Assembly (NCBI GenBank): GCA_947683625.1
Contig: CANTUR010000796.1
Coordinates: 1 to 64,000 of the forward strand
Source of the DNA: Mallotus nudiflorus
Lineage: Eukaryota; Streptophyta; Magnoliopsida; Malpighiales; Euphorbiaceae
Reading direction: 5' to 3'
Length of the DNA stretch: 64,000 nt
Positions 58,536 to 64,000 of the stretch are shown here, piece after piece. The position numbers and the translations under genes are program-made. Position 1 is the first letter of the stretch; each line of letters begins with the position of its first letter. The notes under the pieces are model-generated. The model had not been told where the DNA came from. It was given only the letters and a program-made list of their open reading frames with translations, and did not search any database.

Positions 58536-59365
58536 AGTTAGTTTTTGGTTAATTAAGTGAGAATTAGACTTGATGTTGTTTAAGAAAGCTGATGTAGAGA
58601 TTGAATGCTATGTTATGATAATTTTTGTATTGTTTGGATTTTTTTTTAATTTTTGAAATTTTTAGTTCGAGTTACTATTTCGAGCCCAAAAATTGAATAT
58701 TTTCAATAAATACTATACATTATTTGGAGTAATGTTTGTGAAGAAAATTTTGTAAAATTAGTTATCGATAATTTATTATAATTTTTGGAAGTTATATGTG
58801 AAAAATGAGAATTTTAGAGAAAATTGTGTAAGTTGATTTTTAATTGAATTTTGGTAAATTTATAGTTAATTAACATGTATAATGATAATTTAATTATTAG
58901 AAAGTATAAATTAATTTTATTAGCTAAATTAATATTTTTGTATATTTTGTTGATTTTAGATTAATTTTCAGAAATAATATAAATGTATATAATTATTATA
59001 GTATTTAATTATTTGATTGATTTAATTATATCTAGTGTTAAAATATATTTTTATGAATTTTTTGGAATTTTATAAGTAATAATTTTTAAGTATAAATATT
59101 ATAATGTTAAAGGAGTTTTGTATATATATTGATTATTAAAAATAATTTATTATTTAATTAGTCCAATTAATTTTTCTAAATATGTCGTTACATATTTTCA
59201 TAATTTATATATATATTGTGCGAGTGTTGTTGTTGATCTCGGTTGGGAATTTGTGTGTAGTTTGGGAGCCCGATCCGAGTGTGGTACTGTGTGGTGGATA
59301 GTAGTGTTTTTTCCTGCAAGAATGACTCTACTTTATATAGAGAGATGCTCGTTTTACAGAGGAGC
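58536..59365 (+). repeat. 5' LTR of chromovirus E, second part, truncated
   Basis: AT-rich LTR body, then 'GATCTCGGTTGGGAATTTGT', 'GAGCCCGATCCGAGTG' (59235-59282) and 'GACTCTACTTTATATAGAGAG', 'CGTTTTACAGAGGAG' (59324-59364), blocks also found in the solo LTR at 9380-9510. The LTR stops there. Its 3' half, the primer site, gag and protease are missing, and pol-derived sequence begins directly. Confidence 0.7.
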
Positions 59366-59870
59366 CTTAATTAATGCCACCCTATAGAATGACACCAGCT
59401 GAATTCTATATCGATGTTGTACCTAGTACAAATCCTATTCCATCAGCAACCTTTATGGACTTGATGAATCAGGTGTTTAGGCCATTCTTGCACCGGTTAG
59501 AACAATGCTTAGAAGAAGATGCCAAGGCTATCTACCTGTAGTAAGAGATGTAGAAGCAGATAAGGGGGAAGTTGAGAATGTGCTGGTTGTGTGTGAATTT
59601 CTGGATGTTTTTCTTGAAGAGCTACTAAGATTGCCACCAGATAGGGAAATAGAATTCTATATTGATGTTGTACTTGGTACATATCCTATTTCTATGCCAC
59701 CCTATAGAATGGCACCAACTGAATTACAAGAACTTAAATAGCAGCCTTCATTGATGCCACCTTATAGAATGGCACCAACTAAATTCTATATTGATGTTGT
59801 ACCTGGTACAGATCCTATTCCATTAGCAGCCTTTATGGACTTGATGAATCGGGTGTTTAGACCATTCTTG
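59366..59870 (+). pseudogene. rearranged pol mosaic (modules A-B-A) replacing LTR end, gag and protease of E
   Basis: Module A (about 59374-59496 and 59754-59870) joins 'PPYRMAPxxFYIDVVPGTxP', from the start of RT, directly to 'AAFMDLMNxVFRPFL', which normally lies ~100 residues later; the RT fingers are deleted. Module B (about 59497-59741) is the protease-RT linker 'MLRRRCQGYLPVVRDVEADK', '..VVCEFLDVFLEELLRLPPD', ending at a stop after 'TELQELK'. A recurs with a period of 380 bases. A second copy of the mosaic lies inside the LTR at 62497-62925. Confidence 0.8.
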
Positions 59871-60320
59871 TATCGATTTATGATAATCTTCATTGATGAG
59901 ATCTTGGTGTATTCTATGAGTGAAGCGAAGCATGTTACACTCTTGAGAATGGTGTTGCAGACCTTAAAGAATGCACTAGTTGTATGCGAAATTCTCTGAG
60001 TGTGAATTTTGGTTGGATCAAATGACATTCCTAAGCCACGTGGTGTCTAAAGATGACATACAAGTTGATCCTAAAAGGATAGAAGCCATTATAGAGTCGT
60101 CGAGACCTATAATAGTCAAAGAAGTAAGGAGTTTTCCAAGTTTAACTAGCTACTGTAGGAGATTTATGAAAGATTTCTCTAAGATTGTCATACTTTTGAC
60201 TAGGTTATCCCATAAGAGTGCTAAGTTTGTATGGACAGACATATGTGAAGAGCACTTTTAGTCACTCAAGGACATGTTGACTTTAGCTCCAATATTGACT
60301 TTACCCTTTGGAAGTGAAGG
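59850..60320 (+). pseudogene. reverse transcriptase remnant of chromovirus E, FIDE box
   Basis: From the second A module the RT palm continues: 'MIIFIDEILVYSMSEAKHVT' (about 59880-59940), where the catalytic box is FIDE, not FIDD. A frameshift near 59990 follows, then 'CEFWLDQMTFLSHVVSKDDI', 'QVDPKRIEAI' (60000-60090) and 'FMKDFSKIVILLTRLSHKSA' (about 60160-60225). The first ~100 RT residues are missing. Confidence 0.82.
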
Positions 60321-60900
60321 GTATATGGTATATCCTAAAAGGACTATGATTATTTTATTTTGTACCATCCAGGGAAAGCTAATGTGGTAGCTGATGTTTT
60401 AAGTAGGAAGTCAGTGGGCAGTCTTGCTCATATTTGCATGAAAGGAGGCCAATTATTTAAGAGTTGCATGAGCTAATTGATCAAGGGTTGCAATTGAAAG
60501 TAATCAAGAAGTGTCTTTTAGTTCAATTTAGAGTATGATCGGTGTACTTGGATAGAGTTAAAGTAGCTCAGAGAAGAGACTAGAAGACTATGTTTGAAGT
60601 GCAATAAGATCAATCCAGAGACTTTGTGTTTGATAGTGAGGGCATGTTACGCTTAGGCACTAGGATATATGTGCCAGATGTAGTGGATCTGAGGAAAGAA
60701 ATTATGGAAAAGGCACATTTTTTTTACTTACAGTATTCATCCAGTTTCTACCAAAATGTATCATGACTTGAAATATACATATTGGTGGAATGGAATGAAG
60801 AAGGATGTTGTAGAATTTGTATCTAAGTGCCTCACTTATCAACAGGTGAAATTAGAACATTAGAGGCATTCAAGATTATTACAACAGTTACCTATCCTAG
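60321..60900 (+). pseudogene. RNase H of chromovirus E, internally deleted
   Basis: 'EGYMVY' (about 60318-60335) runs directly into sequence encoding 'KDYDYFILYHPGKANVVADV' in a shifted frame (about 60340-60400). The central RNase H core with the TDHKSLKY motif (present in D) is deleted, roughly 280 bases. The downstream tether and zinc-finger region ('HPVSTKMYHDLKYTYWWNGM', about 60735-60800) is in broken frames. Confidence 0.75.
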
Positions 60901-61740
60901 AATGGAAGTGGGATATGATCACCATGGATTTTATGATTAGATTACCTCGTACAATTGGAGGTTATTATGCTATTTGGGTGATAGTTGATAGGCTAAATAA
61001 GTCAGCACACTTTTTGCTAATTAAGAAGGTTTACTCCATTGACAGATTAGCAAGATTGTATATTAAAAGAATTATTTGTCTCTATGGGGTACTGATAAGT
61101 ATAGTATCCGATAGAGGAGCCACTTTCACTTCAGTGTTTTGGCAAGATTTGCATAAGGCTCTAGGTACTAGACTTGACTTTAGGACCGCATTTCATCTTT
61201 AAACAAACAGTTTGTTAGAAAGGACTATTCAGACATTAGAGTATATGTTAAGGATGTGTGTGATGAACTTTGATGGTCAATGGGATTTACACTTGCCATT
61301 AATTGAATTTGCGTACAACAATATTTATCATACAAGTATCGAGATGGCACCATATAAAGCATTATATGGTAAGAAGCATAGATCACCTTTATGGTGGGAA
61401 ATTCGAGAAAGACAACTGACAGGACTAGAATTGGTGCAAGTGACTTTAAAGAAAGTCCCTATCATCCAACAAAGGTTAAAGATAGCCTTCAACAGATAAA
61501 AAAGTTATGCGGACCCGAAGAGAAAGGATGTATCCTTTTTAGTTGGAGATATGGTGTTCTTGAAAGTGTCTCCAATAAAAAGGGTGATGAGATTTAGTAA
61601 AAAGGGTAAGCTAGCTCCAAGATACATTGGACCATTCAAGATTTGTTCAATAATTGGAGGGGTGGCTTATAGATTAGTGTTATCACTTGAATTATCTCAA
61701 ATCCACCCAGATTAAGGAAGTATATTTCTAATCCTTTCCA
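60900..61740 (+). pseudogene. integrase of chromovirus E, core nearly intact
   Basis: Frames 60915-61202 and 61212-61499 are one domain split by a single TAA after 'RTAFHL'. Residues: first Asp in 'MITMDFMIRLP', second in 'IVSDRGATFTSVFWQ', Glu in 'LLERTIQTLEYML'. The C-terminal block '..YKALYGKKHRSPLWW' and '..LELVQVTLKKVP' follows, then, after another shift, 'KKGKLAPRYIGPFKICSII' (about 61590-61650). Apart from the one stop it is close to the copy in D. Confidence 0.87.
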
Positions 61741-61990
61741 TGTTCTGTATCCTCAGACAGTAGAGCTCAGTGAAGGTTTGTTATATGAGGAGCATTTTGT
61801 AGCGATTTTGGATCACCAAGTTCATTAACTTCACACTATGGAGATTCACATGGTGAAGATGCTATGGAGCAATCACATCGTTGAAAACTGTAAATGGGAG
61901 GTTGAGGCAGTAATGCGAGGGACATACCTTTATCTTTTTATTCAGTGAAAAAACTTTGTATCTTGTGATTATTAAAATTCTAGGATGAAT
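61741..61990 (+). pseudogene. chromodomain-like tail of chromovirus E, heavily decayed
   Basis: The stretch is collinear with the chromodomain-like segment of D ('CCTCAGACAGTAGAGCTCAG', 'GATCACCAAGTTCATTAACT', 'ATGGAGATTCACATGGTGAA'), but stops occur in all frames and the protein is hardly readable. Confidence 0.5.
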
Positions 61991-61992
61991 TT

Positions 61993-62009
61993 TTTTTAGG
62001 AGGGGAGAT
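61993..62009 (+). promoter_or_regulatory. polypurine tract of chromovirus E
   Basis: TTTTTTAGGAGGGGAGAT immediately precedes the LTR start TGTAAAATTTTGAA at 62010. Confidence 0.8.
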
Positions 62010-63651
62010 TGTAAAATTTTGAATTTTTACTATTAATTAAATTAAATTATTTTTTATTGATTATGATTATTTTATTATTAGTTGTGTATTATTTTTATTT
62101 TTACTTTAATATTGTTATTTTGGGAGAGAAAATATTATTGGAATGTGTTGATGTATATATAAAAAATACATGTATATATATTTATATAAAAAAAAGGACA
62201 AAAAAACACTTCTTTTTTCTTTTCTTTTCTTTTCTTCTTCTTCTTCTTCTGTTGCTAGCACTACCCAGTCTACTCCAGTACCAATGCTAACCACCAATAA
62301 TAGTTCTAGCTCACCAAAAGTAGCTCCTCCTTCCTTCGATTGCAGCCCTACCTCCTCTGTCTTCCTATTTCTCTTGTTTTGGCCGGATTTCATTTGGTCT
62401 CCAATGGCAATTCCAACGTCAGATGGTCATGATTTTGGTATCAATGGAATCCTTATCTTCCAAGCTTCCATAATCTACCTTCAGTTTCTTCGATCATTGA
62501 TGCCACCTTCTGGAATGGCACCAGCTGGATAATACTTAGAAGAGGATGTCAAGGCTATTTACCTGTAGTAATAGATGTAAAAGCAGATAAGGGGGCATTT
62601 GAGAATGTGCTAGTTGTGTGTGAATTTCTGGATGTTTTTTCTGAAGAGCTACAAGGATTGCCACCAGATAAGGAAATAGAATTCTGCATCGAGGTTGTAC
62701 CTGGTATAGATCCTATTTATATGCCACCCTATAGAACGACACCAGTTGAATTATAAGAACTTAAATAGTAGCCTTCATTGATGCCACCTTATAAAATGGC
62801 ACCAGCTCAATTCTATATTGATGTTGTACCTGGTACAAATCCTATTCCATCAGCAGCCTTTATGGACTTGATGAATTAGGTGTTTAGGCCATTCTCAAAC
62901 TAGCAAGAATAATGGTTATAAGAGGATGCAACATTAGATTAAGTGAATGACTATGGTTGGTGCCTCGGTTGATGCTTAGCTCTTGGGGACCGGTGATCTT
63001 ATGGTTAAGTGAGCCAAATGGCTGTTAAACTTTATGGAGTAAGGTTCTACTAAGATTTTTCAGTTATAAATTATTAAATAAAGAATATTTTATTTTGAAG
63101 AAGTTGTATGTAAATTCTTTATATTTATTATTTGGAGAGTTAATGATTTGAAAATAAATTTTAAATACTTTAATTTTAATAATAGTAAAATTTATTTTAT
63201 TATTATTCTATTTAATGGATTTTCCAAACCATGCAACTCTCTTTATTAACTTACTCAGTGAGGTCTAACTTCCCTCAACATTGTTTTTTTTTCAAGAGTT
63301 TGAGATTTGTCCTTCTTCTTTATATCGGGTTTCTTCTTCTCCGGCTTTATTGTGTAGGTCTAATTGATATGTATTGTACAATTGAATTCTAGATACTGCA
63401 GTAGTTAATCAAAGAACTTGTTTTATTTGTATTTTGATTTTATCTTACTTGATTTATTGTATTGATGAATATTTGATTTATGTAACTGGTTTGGTATACT
63501 TATTATGATTTTATTGTCAAGTAATGTTTTTATTATTAAGTGCATTATTTTTTTTATGAAAATATTTTTAACGCTTACTATAGGTTTTGGTTATTTTATG
63601 TATTCCTATTCCCTAGTGTCGGTCACATGCCTTTCAGTTCGGGTAATGACA
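62010..63651 (+). repeat. LTR shared by chromovirus E and the next copy, carrying pol fragments
   Basis: Starts TGTAAAATTTTGAATTTTTA, just after the polypurine tract, and ends 'TTCGGGTAATGACA'. Bases 62010-62493 match the 5' LTR start; 62926-63651 match LTR ends elsewhere ('TGCCTCGGTTGATGC', 'CTTACTCAGTGAGGTCTAAC', 'GATACTGCAGTAGTTAATC'). The middle is pol-derived (62494-62925). It is followed by a primer site and gag start, so it acts as 3' LTR for E and 5' LTR for the next copy. Confidence 0.88.
62494..62925 (+). pseudogene. pol fragment mosaic inserted in the LTR
   Basis: Order: a short A start ('GATGCCACCTTCTGGAATGG', 62499), module B (62527-62769: 'CEFLDVFSEELQGLPPDKEI', 'EFCIEVVPG'), module A (62781-62895: 'FYIDVVPGTNPIPSAAFMDL', 'MN', then a stop), and the first bases of another B ('AGAATAATGGTTATAAGAGG', about 62908). 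The sequence is homologous to 59366-59870, with the same internal RT deletion junction. Confidence 0.8.
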
Positions 63652-63653
63652 AA

Positions 63654-63672
63654 GTTGGTATTAGAGCTTAAG
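63654..63672 (+). promoter_or_regulatory. primer-binding site of the downstream chromovirus copy
   Basis: GTTGGTATTAGAGCTTAAG, two bases after the LTR end. It matches the TGGTATCAGAGC site with one change. Confidence 0.85.
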
Positions 63673-63794
63673 TTCATTTAATTGTTAGTGTTGTCTTTCT
63701 TTAAAACTACTACAGTGAGTATGTTGATAATCATCACTTGTTATTATCATTATTTCTAGAATTCTGCATATAAGTTAGTGTTCTTATCTTGTCA

Positions 63795-63820
63795 TGAATT
63801 TAGTTTCTTTTTCTTTTTAG
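63795..63820 (+). promoter_or_regulatory. polypyrimidine-AG (3' splice-site-like) tract before gag ATG
   Basis: GTTTCTTTTTCTTTTTAG ends one base before gag ATG at 63822. The equivalent site is 'GTTTTGTCTTTTCAG' (minus, ending at 15838) in C and 'GTGTCTTTTTCA' (lost G) at about 48893 in D. Confidence 0.5.
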
Positions 63821-63821
63821 A

Positions 63822-64000
63822 ATGAGGCGAAATCAGAATGCTTGTCGAGTGGAAGCAATATATGATGATGATAATGATGAGCAATCTTTTTAGGATGAAG
63901 TTCTTCCTTTTGCTCTTAGACGTAAAGGAAGAGGCAGAGGTAGAAGTAGGCTTAAAGCAGTGGCGGCTTAGAGGCAAGAGCAACAGCAACCTACACAATA
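63822..64000 (+). CDS. gag N-terminus of a further chromovirus copy (runs off the window)
   Basis: The ATG at 63822 opens 'MRRNQNACRVEAIYDDDNDE', 'QSF', then a TAG (about 63892) and 'DEVLPFALRRKGRGRGRSRL'. The basic RG run parallels 'KGRGRGRGRP' of chromovirus C. The start is chosen because ATGAGG is shared with copy D and sits one base after a TTTCTTTTTCTTTTTAG acceptor-like tract. The first in-frame stop already breaks it, so it is a coding remnant of unknown extent. Confidence 0.7.

Noticed and set aside
63792..63998. Minus-strand 68-codon frame
   Set aside because: Shadow of the gag start on the plus strand, which has the primer site and conserved ATGAGG context.

Overview
This is an AT-rich plant nuclear window, very probably from a eudicot, and made almost entirely of decayed and nested transposable elements. 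The evidence is two Tekay/Del-type chromoviruses, part of a third and the start of a fourth, a Sirevirus-type Copia element with an envelope-like gene, a Tat/Ogre-type Gypsy element, a Mutator-like element (MULE), CACTA and hAT ends, a tRNA-derived SINE, and candidate non-autonomous inverted-repeat elements. I see no intact host gene. Every long reading frame is a retroelement fragment, LTR leader sequence or repeat, except an unrecognised GC-richer minus-strand fragment at about 22.5-23.06 kb. The species cannot be named from sequence alone. Layout, left to right. 1-6015: two Gypsy LTR pieces in opposite orientation, then the C-terminal exons of a MULE transposase (SWIM zinc finger, RG-rich tail), a convergent GRF-zinc-finger/coiled-coil/membrane ORF, and a MULE terminal repeat. 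6016-17400: a minus-strand Tekay chromovirus ('element C') whose 3' LTR is split by a plus-strand solo LTR with a perfect 5-bp target duplication (TAAAT). 17401-23640: AT-rich spacer with two candidate inverted-repeat elements, a SINE with a perfect 12-bp target duplication, the gene fragment and a CACTA-like end. 23637-26051: a solo LTR of the 'element D' family. 26480-46305: a Sirevirus-like Copia element (gag, protease, integrase, RT-RNase H, envelope-like gene) broken by antisense Tat/Ogre material (LTRs at 33525-35674 and 43888-45875, tandem repeats, gag-protease). 46480-55376: chromovirus D (+). 55395-56399: a degenerate inverted-repeat element. 56397-63651: chromovirus E (+), with a solo Copia LTR in its 5' LTR and pol fragments lodged inside LTR sequence. 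63652-64000: primer-binding site and gag start of a further copy sharing E's 3' LTR. How the parts work together. In the chromoviruses the layout is LTR, initiator-tRNA-Met-type primer site, gag with a CCHC knuckle, aspartic protease, RT, RNase H, DDE integrase, chromodomain-like tail, polypurine tract, LTR. All copies carry stops, frameshifts or catalytic substitutions (RT box FIDN in C, FIDE in E, YIDE in Copia; only D keeps FIDD), so none is autonomous. The most interesting signals are: (i) a possible leader intron shared by three chromovirus copies, with a GT donor after the LTR leader and a polypyrimidine-AG directly before the gag ATG, which would remove the primer site from the spliced RNA; (ii) a tandem mosaic of pol fragments inside the LTR of E; (iii) independent tandem duplications of the LTR 5' boundary anchored on AT microsatellites in two families; (iv) Tat 3'-region tandem repeats of the kind that can seed satellites; (v) a MULE with a convergent GRF zinc-finger gene. 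All assignments come from reading the sequence; no database search was run.
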